NCBI RefSeq assembly: GCF_001658005.1
Contig: NZ_CP015987.1
Coordinates: forward strand, 736,001-800,000
Source: Sphingobium sp. EP60837
GTDB lineage: Bacteria; Pseudomonadota; Alphaproteobacteria; Sphingomonadales; Sphingomonadaceae
Direction: 5' to 3'
DNA length: 64,000 nt
The position numbers and the translations under genes are program-made. Below the pieces are notes generated by a model, which was given only the letters and a program-made list of their open reading frames with translations, was not told where the DNA came from and did not search any database. The stretch's first letter is position 1; every line of letters starts with the position of its first letter. Positions 36,223 through 43,742 of this stretch are shown here, piece by piece.

Positions 36223-37421
36223 GCTATGAGCCCAATGCCAAGACTGCAGACCTGCTGGCGCGGCTGCGCGCTTTCATGGACGCGCATATCTATCCCAACG
36301 AGCAACGCTATTATGAGGAGGTGGCGACCGGCGATCGGTGGGCGCATGTCACCCTCATCGATCAGCTCAAGCCGCTTGCTAGGCAAGCGGGGCTGTGGAA
36401 CCTGTTCCTGCCCGAAAGCGGCCATGGCGCGGGGCTCACCAACCTCGAATATGCGCCGCTCTGCGAGGAGATGGGCCGGGTCCACTGGTGCCCCGCCGTC
36501 TTCAACTGCGCCGCGCCTGATACTGGCAATATGGAGACGCTGGAGCGGTTCGGGACGGAAGAGCATAAGGAGCGCTGGCTCAAACCCATGCTGGCGGGCG
36601 AGATGCGCTCCGCCTTCGCTATGACCGAGCCTGCGGTCGCCTCCTCGGACGCGACGAATATCGAAAGCTCGATCGTCCGTGACGGCGACGATTATGTCAT
36701 CAACGGCCGCAAATGGTGGATTTCGGGCATGGGCGAGGCGGACTGCGCGCTCATGATCTTCATGGGCAAGACCGATCCCACCGCGCCCAAGCATAAGCAG
36801 CAGTCGATGATCCTGGTGCCGCGCGACACGCCCGGCATCACCGTGCTGCGGCCGATGACCGTGCTCGGCTATGACGACGCGCCGCACGGCCACATGGAAA
36901 TTCTTTTTGAAAATGTCCGTGTGCCCACCTCCAACATGCTGCTGGGCAAAGGGCGCGGGTTCGAGATTGCGCAGGCGCGGCTCGGGCCGGGGCGCATCCA
37001 TCATTGCATGCGCATGATCGGCATGGCCGAACGCGCGCTTGAGGCTATGTGCCGCCGGGTGAAGTCGCGCGTAGCTTTCGGCAAGCCGCTTGCCGAACAG
37101 GGCGTCATCATCGAACGCATCGCCAACAGTCGCATCATGATCGATCAGGCACGGCTGCTGACGCTCCACGCCGCGCACCGCATGGATACGGTCGGCAACA
37201 AGGTGGCGAAGGCGGATATCGCCATGATCAAGGTCGCCGCGCCCAACATGGCCTGTCAGGTGATCGACTGGGCGATGCAGGCCCATGGCGCGGCGGGGAT
37301 CAGCCAGGACTTCTTCCTCGCGAGCTATTATGCCCACGCCCGCAAGATACGGTTCGCCGACGGCCCGGACGAAGTGCACCGCCACCAGCTCGGGCGCTTA
37401 GAGCTGGCGAAATATGACTGA
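36219..37421 (+). CDS. Acyl-CoA dehydrogenase, ACAD10/ACAD11-like
   Basis: A 400-residue flavoprotein. It has [17 protein letters not shown] (FAD/substrate region), the beta-domain [34 protein letters not shown] in the C-terminal helix bundle, and ends [17 protein letters not shown], the form seen in ACAD10/ACAD11 and the bacterial LvaC group in place of the usual YEGT-type end. Those enzymes cooperate with an APH-fold kinase to remove a 4-hydroxyl from 4-hydroxyacyl-CoA. The next gene here is exactly such a kinase, overlapping by 8 bp. The start is fixed by the ATGA overlap with the preceding gene. Confidence 0.88.
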   Translation: MSYEPNAKTADLLARLRAFMDAHIYPNEQRYYEEVATGDRWAHVTLIDQLKPLARQAGLWNLFLPESGHGAGLTNLEYAPLCEEMGRVHWCPAVFNCAAPDTGNMETLERFGTEEHKERWLKPMLAGEMRSAFAMTEPAVASSDATNIESSIVRDGDDYVINGRKWWISGMGEADCALMIFMGKTDPTAPKHKQQSMILVPRDTPGITVLRPMTVLGYDDAPHGHMEILFENVRVPTSNMLLGKGRGFEIAQARLGPGRIHHCMRMIGMAERALEAMCRRVKSRVAFGKPLAEQGVIIERIANSRIMIDQARLLTLHAAHRMDTVGNKVAKADIAMIKVAAPNMACQVIDWAMQAHGAAGISQDFFLASYYAHARKIRFADGPDEVHRHQLGRLELAKYD

Positions 37422-38457
37422 CGTCCGCACGCTCGACACGACGCGTCTCGCGCCGTGGCTGCGCGAGCATGTGCCGGGTGCGGGCGGCTCAATCACGGCG
37501 GAGAAATTCGCGGGGGGACAGTCCAATCCGACTTACCTGCTGTCGGTGGACGGCGCGCCGCGCTTCGTTCTGCGGCGCAAGCCCGATGGCGTGCTGCTCC
37601 CCTCCGCCCATGCCATCGAACGCGAATATCGCGTGACCGACGCGCTCAAGGACAGCGCCGTGCCCGTCGCCCCGCCGCTCGCCCTGTGCGAGGACAGCGG
37701 CATCGTCGGCACACCCTTCTTCATCATGGACTATGCGCAAGGCCGCAATTTCTGGGATGCGCGCCTCCCCGATCTTGTCCCCGTCGAGCGCGCTGCCATT
37801 TATGACGAGATGAACCGCGTGCTCGCCGCGCTCCACGCCATCGATCCGGCCGATGTGGGCCTGGCCGAATACGGCAAGCCGGGCAATTATTTCGCCCGGC
37901 AGGTGGCTCGCTGGACGAGGCAATATCGCGCGACGGAAACCCAGCGCATCGAGGCGATGGAGCAACTTATCGACTGGCTGCCCGCGAACGATCCGGGGCT
38001 GGAAGCAAGCCGCATAGTTCATGGCGACTTCCGGAACGACAATATGATATTCGCGCCGGACGAGCCCCGCATCATCGCGGTACTCGATTGGGAACTGTCA
38101 ACGCTTGGCCATCCCCTGGCCGACCTCGCCCAGCATGTCATGGCCTGGCGCGTGCCGAGGGAGGGCTATCGCGGCCTGTCCGACGCGGACTTGCCCGCGC
38201 TCGGTATTCCCAGCGAAGCTGACTATCTGCGCACCTATGCTGAGCGCAGTGGCGCGGGCCCCATCGATCCCGCCCATTGGCGCTATGCTTTAACGCTTGC
38301 GATGTTTCGTAACGCCGCAATCCGCCAGGGCGTCTATCATCGCGCGATCAGCGGCAACGCGTCCAGCGAAGCCGCTGCCGTCCACGGCGCGCGCGCGGGC
38401 GAGATTGCGGGCCTCGCATGGCGGATAGCCTGCGGAGAGGAGGGGGCATGCCTGTGA
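37414..38457 (+). CDS. APH-fold phosphotransferase (ACAD10/11 kinase-domain type)
   Basis: A 347-residue aminoglycoside-phosphotransferase-fold kinase. The N-lobe has [12 protein letters not shown] and PRFVLRRKP (ATP-binding Lys region), the catalytic loop is [13 protein letters not shown] (HGDxxxxN), and the metal-binding loop is [18 protein letters not shown]. Residue pattern and context match the kinase domain fused to human ACAD10/11 and bacterial LvaA, which phosphorylate 4-hydroxyacyl-CoA, rather than antibiotic kinases. It overlaps the ACAD gene by 8 bp and the hydrolase gene by 10 bp, which implies tight co-translation. Confidence 0.88.
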   Translation: MTDVRTLDTTRLAPWLREHVPGAGGSITAEKFAGGQSNPTYLLSVDGAPRFVLRRKPDGVLLPSAHAIEREYRVTDALKDSAVPVAPPLALCEDSGIVGTPFFIMDYAQGRNFWDARLPDLVPVERAAIYDEMNRVLAALHAIDPADVGLAEYGKPGNYFARQVARWTRQYRATETQRIEAMEQLIDWLPANDPGLEASRIVHGDFRNDNMIFAPDEPRIIAVLDWELSTLGHPLADLAQHVMAWRVPREGYRGLSDADLPALGIPSEADYLRTYAERSGAGPIDPAHWRYALTLAMFRNAAIRQGVYHRAISGNASSEAAAVHGARAGEIAGLAWRIACGEEGACL

Positions 38458-39494
38458 AGGAACAGTTGATCGACGTCGGCCGCTATCGCCTGCGCGCGGT
38501 GGAGCAGGGGGAGGGCCCTCTCGTCCTGATGATCCACGGGTTTCCGGGTCTTGCCTGGTCCTGGCGGCACCAGATGGCTCCCCTCGCAGAGGCGGGCTAT
38601 CGCGCCGTGGCGATCGACAGCCTGGGTTATGGCGGCAGCGATCGGCCGGCCGATCCCGCCGCCTATACGTCCGACCATATGCAGGATTACCTGATCGCGC
38701 TGCTCGATCATTATGGCGCCGCACAGGCCGTGATCGTCGGCCAGGATTTCGGCGCCCAATATGCCTGGAACCTTGCCGTCCGCGCGCCTGAAAGGGTTGC
38801 GGGCCTAGTCGCCACTATCCCCTATGATTATGACATGGCAGGGCGCGCCATGCTGGGCAGTGGGCCGCGCTACCCCGCCGACGCCCCCGCGCGACCGGAA
38901 GGCTCCTCGCCCGATCGGTTGCCTAGCGAACGCTTCGCCGCCATGGCGCAAGAGCATTTCGTTCATCTCCATTATTTCCAGCAGGTCGGTCCCGCCGAAC
39001 GAGAACTGGCGGCGCGCCCCCGCGAATTTCTGGCGCGCCTGTTGTACGCTCTCTCCTCGGAAGGAGACCTGTGGAGTTGGAAGACTGCATCATCGGTGGG
39101 CAGCGGCTATTTGGATGTCCTGCCGCCCGCGCCCCCGCTCCCTTGGCCCTGGCTGAGCGAAGCCGAGTTCGACCGCTTCGTCGCGGAATATGTTGGTGCC
39201 GAACCCATGCTGCGCTTCATTGGCGGCCTCAACAGCTATCGCACGGCTGACGCGAACTGGCGGATCGGGGAGCGCTGGGCCGATCATGATGTCGGAACGC
39301 CGACCCTATTCCTCTACGGCGCGAAGGACCCGGCCTTCGGCTTTTTTCCAGATTGGGAAGAAAGAATGCCGTCGCGCGTTCCGGGCTTGCGGGGCATGAT
39401 CGCTGTGCCGGGCGCCGGGCATTTCGTGCAGCAGGAACAGCCCGAAGCGTTCAACCGGGCGCTGATCGCTTTCGCTGACACGGTCACGCGGTGA
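38448..39494 (+). CDS. Epoxide hydrolase-type alpha/beta hydrolase
   Basis: A 348-residue alpha/beta hydrolase. HGFPGLAWSWR (HGxP oxyanion loop) is at 30-40, and the nucleophile is Asp100 in VGQDFGAQYAW, an Asp rather than Ser, which fits an epoxide hydrolase or dehalogenase. The acid lies in YGAKDPAF and the His in GAGHFVQQEQP. Lid residues include several Tyr, but the two lid tyrosines of epoxide hydrolases were not assigned. ATG 38448 has GGAGGGGG directly upstream and lies inside the end of the kinase gene. With the P450 downstream, hydrolysis of an epoxide formed by the P450 is one possible role. Confidence 0.83.
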   Translation: MPVKEQLIDVGRYRLRAVEQGEGPLVLMIHGFPGLAWSWRHQMAPLAEAGYRAVAIDSLGYGGSDRPADPAAYTSDHMQDYLIALLDHYGAAQAVIVGQDFGAQYAWNLAVRAPERVAGLVATIPYDYDMAGRAMLGSGPRYPADAPARPEGSSPDRLPSERFAAMAQEHFVHLHYFQQVGPAERELAARPREFLARLLYALSSEGDLWSWKTASSVGSGYLDVLPPAPPLPWPWLSEAEFDRFVAEYVGAEPMLRFIGGLNSYRTADANWRIGERWADHDVGTPTLFLYGAKDPAFGFFPDWEERMPSRVPGLRGMIAVPGAGHFVQQEQPEAFNRALIAFADTVTR

Positions 39495-40345
39495 CAACAG
39501 ATTTTCGCCTGGCGGGTCATCTCGGCCTCAGCGCACCGGACCGGCCGCTGCTGGCGCATCTTGGACGCTCGGTTGATCCGGTCGATCAGATCGATGCGCT
39601 CGCCGACCATGGCTTTTCAGGCGTGCAGGACCTGTTCCTGAAGCTCCGTCCTGCGGCGGAGCAGGCGGCCATGGCGGAGCGGATGACGTTGCGCGGACTT
39701 AACCTGTCCAGCTTCGGCGGCGATCCGATGCGCTGGAACCTGCCGTTTTGGAGCGCCGAAGATGAGGTAGGCCGCGAAGCCGTGCAGGAGAGCATTACGG
39801 CAAGCTGCGCGCTCGCCGAACGCTTCGGCGTGGCAGGCGTCGTCTGTGTCGCCGGACTGGACCCCGATCGATCCCGCCGCGCGCAACTGGTGGCGATGAC
39901 GGAAAATCTGAAGCGCAACGCCGAAACCGCCGCCCGCCGCGACCTGACCCTGCTGGTCGAACCGATCGCGGAAACCCGCATCGCCGGCCTGCTGCTCAAC
40001 CGGCTGGAGGATTCCCTTGAAATGGTACGCACCGTGGCGATGCCGTCGGTGCGGTTGCTGTTCGATACGGGCCATGTCGCCATGATGGGGCATGATGTCC
40101 CATCCGCGTTGGCGATGAGCGCGGCGGAAATTGGCCTTATCCAGTTCGCCGACGTTCCTGATCGTGTCGATCCGGGTTTGGGCCTGCTGGATTGGACGGC
40201 GATCCTGCGGCAGGTGGCGGATCAGGGTTATCGGGGCATGGTCGAATTGGAATTCGAGCCGGTGGATCGGACAGCGGAAGGCGAAGCGAACATGCTGGGA
40301 CGTGTCAGGGGACTTTGCACACGCCTCGATCCCGGGTTGCTATAA
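39491..40345 (+). CDS. Sugar phosphate isomerase/epimerase-like TIM-barrel protein
   Basis: A 284-residue xylose-isomerase-like TIM barrel. Metal-ligand candidates are the Glu of LLVEPIAETR, Asp/His of LLFDTGHVAMMGHD and Glu of VELEFEPVD, which occur in the order expected for the hydroxypyruvate isomerase/AP-endonuclease-2 family. The substrate in a non-sugar cluster is unclear; some members act as isomerases or dehydratases on carboxylic acids. GTG 39491 overlaps the preceding stop (GTGA). Confidence 0.8.
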   Translation: MTTDFRLAGHLGLSAPDRPLLAHLGRSVDPVDQIDALADHGFSGVQDLFLKLRPAAEQAAMAERMTLRGLNLSSFGGDPMRWNLPFWSAEDEVGREAVQESITASCALAERFGVAGVVCVAGLDPDRSRRAQLVAMTENLKRNAETAARRDLTLLVEPIAETRIAGLLLNRLEDSLEMVRTVAMPSVRLLFDTGHVAMMGHDVPSALAMSAAEIGLIQFADVPDRVDPGLGLLDWTAILRQVADQGYRGMVELEFEPVDRTAEGEANMLGRVRGLCTRLDPGLL

Positions 40346-40470
40346 GCCTGGCGAAGGTCCACGGATGTCCTGAACGGTTCCTCATGGCGGATATTGCTCC
40401 CACCTCATCATGGGCCTTCCGTCGCCACCCTGTTAAAAAGCGGCAACGATCGACCAGGAGAGTATGCCGC

Positions 40471-40677
40471 ATGCGCGTGATCGCGAACATGAATGTCTGT
40501 CAGGGTCATGCCCGATGCGAAGACCTGTGTCCCGAAGTCTTCTCGACAGATGCCATAGAAGGCAAGGTAGTCATAGAACAACCTGAATTCCCGCCAGAAC
40601 TGGAAGAAAAAGTGCGGATGGCGGTTCGCAACTGTCCCGAAGGCGCTCTTCGCATTGCGAAAGGGACGGGCGTATGA
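40471..40677 (+). CDS. P450-type ferredoxin with CxxHxxC cluster motif
   Basis: A 68-residue ferredoxin. The cluster-binding pattern is CQGHARC followed by a further Cys in DLCPEVF and a final NCPEGAL. CxxHxxC...CP is one of the [3Fe-4S]/[4Fe-4S] variants found in small ferredoxins that pass electrons to cytochromes P450. ATG 40471 has AGGAGAG 8 nt upstream; a longer in-frame ATG at 40384 would add an Arg-rich tail of 29 residues and is less likely. Its stop overlaps the P450 start by 4 bp, so it is almost certainly the P450 partner. No ferredoxin reductase is in the window. Confidence 0.9.
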   Translation: MRVIANMNVCQGHARCEDLCPEVFSTDAIEGKVVIEQPEFPPELEEKVRMAVRNCPEGALRIAKGTGV

Positions 40678-41885
40678 GCTTCTATCCGCAATCGCCGGTC
40701 CATATCCCGTCTGAACTGGTACTGGACTTCGACTTTTTCGACGTACCCGCTGATGTTTCCGATCCCGTGCAAATCTGGCACGGGCTGGTGCGCCGGGGCG
40801 CGCCGCCTATCTTCTATACGCCGCGCAATGGCGGGCATTGGGTATTCTTGCGCTACAGCGACATTGCCGAGGCGTATCGGAACCACGAGATATTTTCGAC
40901 GCATAAGGCGCAAATTCCGCCGTTGGAGCCTTACCCGGTTCTCCAGCCCAACGGCGTGGACCCGCCGCAGCATGACGTGTTCCGCAAAATATTGGCCCCC
41001 ATGTTCACGCCGCTCGCCGTCCGGCGGATGACCGACGGCTTGCAGCATCGCGCCGAGGGGCTGGTTTCCGGCTTCGCCGCCAAGAGCGGATGCGACTTCG
41101 TCAAGGAATATGCCGCCAAATTCCCGACCGGCACCTTCCTGGAATTGTTTGGCCTGCCCGAAGAGCGCTTGCCGGAATTCCTGCGCATTTCCGATACCTT
41201 CTTTCGTAGCACCGACCCGGACATTCGTGCGGCGAACCTGCTGGAAATTTTCGAGGTGCTGGAGGCGCTGTTCCGCGAAAAGGAACGCAATCCGGGCAGT
41301 GACATTGCATCCACCGTGGTGCAGTCGCGCGATGCGGACGGCAATCCTTTCCCTTGGACCGACATCATCAATTGCGGCTTTCTGCTGTTCGTTGCAGGGC
41401 TGGACACGGTCACGAATACGATGGCCTATGTGTGGCGCTACCTCGCAACATCGCCCGATGCGCGGCAAAAGTTTCGCGATCGCCTGGACGACCCCTCCGC
41501 CTTCCTGCTGGCGATCGAGGAATTGATGCGGATCAACGCGGTGTCCAATATCTATCGCCGCGTGACTCATGATTGCGAATTCAAGGGCGTCCAGTTCCGC
41601 CGCAATGACCGCGTGGTTCTGCCCAATACCGTGGCGAACCGGGATCAGTCGGTGTTCAAGGAACCGCAGACGATCGACCTTGATCGCAAGGTGAACAATC
41701 ATGTCACCTTCGGCCTTGGCCCGCATCGCTGCATCGGATCGCATCTCGCAAAGCGCGAAATCATGATTTCCCTGCAGGAATGGCTGCGGCAGATCCCGGA
41801 GTTTGAACTGGACCCGGATCAGGACGCGGAATCCGTCTTCGGCGGCCCGGTGATGGGCTTTACATCGCTGAAGCTTCGTTGGTGA
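40674..41885 (+). CDS. Cytochrome P450
   Basis: A 403-residue bacterial class I P450. I-helix AGLDT is at 241-245 with the acid/Thr pair, EELMR supplies the ExxR, and the heme loop is FGLGPHRCIG with the axial Cys353. No membrane anchor is present, so it is soluble. It receives electrons from the coupled CxxHxxC ferredoxin just upstream. The family (CYP number) cannot be set by eye. It is probably the hydroxylating entry enzyme of the operon. Its last 26 bp overlap the 3' end of a convergent AraC gene. Confidence 0.93.
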   Translation: MSFYPQSPVHIPSELVLDFDFFDVPADVSDPVQIWHGLVRRGAPPIFYTPRNGGHWVFLRYSDIAEAYRNHEIFSTHKAQIPPLEPYPVLQPNGVDPPQHDVFRKILAPMFTPLAVRRMTDGLQHRAEGLVSGFAAKSGCDFVKEYAAKFPTGTFLELFGLPEERLPEFLRISDTFFRSTDPDIRAANLLEIFEVLEALFREKERNPGSDIASTVVQSRDADGNPFPWTDIINCGFLLFVAGLDTVTNTMAYVWRYLATSPDARQKFRDRLDDPSAFLLAIEELMRINAVSNIYRRVTHDCEFKGVQFRRNDRVVLPNTVANRDQSVFKEPQTIDLDRKVNNHVTFGLGPHRCIGSHLAKREIMISLQEWLRQIPEFELDPDQDAESVFGGPVMGFTSLKLRW

Positions 41886-42732
41886 GGGCGGCGGAGCGCT
41901 GCCGATATTCGCGGGGAGACAGGCCGGTCGCTCGGCGGAAGGCGCGGGCGAAGCTGTTACCGTGCGAAAAGCCGGCCTGCTCCGCCACCTGTTTCATCGG
42001 CACCTCCGCGGCGGCCAGCAGCAGCTTGGCCTGCTCGATCCGGTAGGTTTCGATATAGGCCGATATCGTCTTGCCGGTGAGGGCGATAAACTGGCGGTGC
42101 AAGTGGCGGGGGCTGATGCCGCACAGCGTGGCCAGCTCCGCAACGCCGGGCATCGGCGCGCCTGCTTCGATCCGCTCGCGCACGCGGCGAAATTGCCAGG
42201 GCGCAAGGCGGCTGGCGGTGGCAGCACCGGCGGCTTGGTGGAACACGCGGCGCAATTCGACACGGATCAGCTGAAACAGCGCTTCCATCGCTTCGGGCGA
42301 TCGGCCGAGCGGATTGATCAACTCCCGGTGAGTCAGCCGCATCAGGCTGCGCAAGGCGTCGTTCCGGATGTTGAGAAGGCCCTGGAGGAAGGGCAGTGAC
42401 GGTTCGCCCTCGCCCATGATCGCGCGGCCGTGTTTGTCGTCGAACAGGCAACGGATAACACGGATCTGCCGCCCCTCCGAACGGCCGCCGATGGCGATCC
42501 CTGGATGACGTACGAACAGCGCGCCCATGAAGCAACGGCGATCGGGGGCGATGTCCGGAAAATAGGCCGACGCGTCGGCCGACATGGGGGGCAGCGACAT
42601 TTCCAGCATCAGCTGATGTTCGGTGCGCTCGAAACTGACGATGTCCGGCCAATGCCATTCCACCAGTTCGAACCGCCCCCCTGGAACGTGGCAGGATTCG
42701 ATGACTTTGGCGGTGAAATCGATGCCCTCCAT
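41860..42732 (-). CDS. AraC-family transcriptional regulator
   Basis: A 290-residue regulator with an N-terminal sensor half and a C-terminal double HTH (LATLCGISPRHLHRQF, then QVAEQAGFSHGNSFARAFRRATG and SPREYRQR). Its 3' end overlaps the P450 3' end by 26 bp in opposite orientation. It lies 14 bp downstream of another AraC gene on the same strand, and the two probably form one transcript that opposes the mutase operon. Confidence 0.88.
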   Translation of the reverse strand: MEGIDFTAKVIESCHVPGGRFELVEWHWPDIVSFERTEHQLMLEMSLPPMSADASAYFPDIAPDRRCFMGALFVRHPGIAIGGRSEGRQIRVIRCLFDDKHGRAIMGEGEPSLPFLQGLLNIRNDALRSLMRLTHRELINPLGRSPEAMEALFQLIRVELRRVFHQAAGAATASRLAPWQFRRVRERIEAGAPMPGVAELATLCGISPRHLHRQFIALTGKTISAYIETYRIEQAKLLLAAAEVPMKQVAEQAGFSHGNSFARAFRRATGLSPREYRQRSAALTNEASAM

Positions 42733-42746
42733 TCACATCCCTTCCA

Positions 42747-43616
42747 TCATCGCATCAATGCTCGCCAGGCGCCGGGCGGCCTCCCCGTTTCGCGGCGGAA
42801 GGCGGCGGAGAAGGACGGCGCTCCTGCATAGCCCAGCGCGCGTGCGATGTCCTCGATCGATCCATGATCCTCTGTCAGCATCGCCTTGGCGCGTTCGATG
42901 CGCCTGCGGCGGATCGCTGCGCCGGGGCTAACGCCCGTCGAGTGGTGGAAGCAGCGGATGAAATGATCCCGGCTGAGGCCGCAGCGTTCAGCCATGGCGT
43001 CGAGCGAGGGCGCGGCCCCTGGCGCATCGATCATCTCAAGCGCCAGCCGTAGCGCGCGGGCGGAAAGGCCGCCGCGCCGCCTGCCTGCTCGTTCCGACGC
43101 CTCTTGAAGGAAGCGGCCAAGGTCCAGCAGCAACAGTGTGACCAGTGCCTCAGCGACCGCTGGGCTGTCGGGTGCCACATGCTCCACCTCCGCCGCCAGC
43201 CGCAACATCGCTTCTTCGATCGAGGGAACATGCATGTCGAAACAGGCGCTGAGCGTCGCATCGTCAAAGGACACGTCACTTAGTGCAGGTGCGATCCGCC
43301 GATCCTCAAACCGGATGCGGAGCGTGTCGAACGCCCCTTGCCCGACATGAATTTCCATCGGCACGCGCGCTGGACGCAATGCCAGTGCGCCCATGCGTGC
43401 AAAGGGCCGCCGGGGATCGCCCGCCATCCGCCCCTCCGATCCGGTCAGCAGGCGAGAAAGCCCCAGCATCAGCACCGATTGCGGCTCTACGATCCGGATC
43501 GTCTCTTCGCGGACTTCGGGAAAGGCGCATAGTTCAATGACCGCGCCGTCGATGCGCAGCGATCGCCGCACGACATCGGCGCTCTGCCGCGCCTGCCTGA
43601 TGGAAATCGCATCCAT
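42747..43616 (-). CDS. AraC-family transcriptional regulator
   Basis: A 289-residue regulator. The sensor half is followed by a C-terminal double HTH (MAERCGLSRDHFIRCFHH, then DIARALGYAGAPSFSAAFRRETG and PPGAWR). ATG 43616 is preferred to GTG 43634 because the GTG would lie inside a set of repeated ATnATGC boxes that look like its operator. It is divergent from the acyl-CoA mutase operon (126 bp between the starts) and a natural candidate for its regulator. Confidence 0.87.
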   Translation of the reverse strand: MDAISIRQARQSADVVRRSLRIDGAVIELCAFPEVREETIRIVEPQSVLMLGLSRLLTGSEGRMAGDPRRPFARMGALALRPARVPMEIHVGQGAFDTLRIRFEDRRIAPALSDVSFDDATLSACFDMHVPSIEEAMLRLAAEVEHVAPDSPAVAEALVTLLLLDLGRFLQEASERAGRRRGGLSARALRLALEMIDAPGAAPSLDAMAERCGLSRDHFIRCFHHSTGVSPGAAIRRRRIERAKAMLTEDHGSIEDIARALGYAGAPSFSAAFRRETGRPPGAWRALMR

Positions 43617-43633
43617 GACGCCGTCGCTTATCA

Positions 43634-43673
43634 CATAATGCGAAATATTACGAGATCATGCGACAATCATGCA
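43634..43673. promoter_or_regulatory. Candidate AraC operator, three ATnATGC repeats
   Basis: ATAATGCGA (43635-43643), ATCATGCGA (43655-43663) and ATCATGCAG (43666-43674) are direct repeats spaced 20 and 11 bp apart, about two and one helical turns, in the gap between the divergent AraC and mutase genes. Direct repeats on one face of the helix are the usual AraC-type site. Confidence 0.5.
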
Positions 43674-43742
43674 GGTGGGACGCCTCCGTCCTTGAGCGGG
43701 CGGCCAAGCGGTGGAAGCAATGGACCCAAGGAGAGTGCCCCT

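Noticed and set aside
37414..38457. Aminoglycoside resistance kinase
   Set aside because: The APH fold is present, but coupling to an ACAD10/11-like gene and the residue pattern point to an acyl-CoA-linked kinase rather than resistance.
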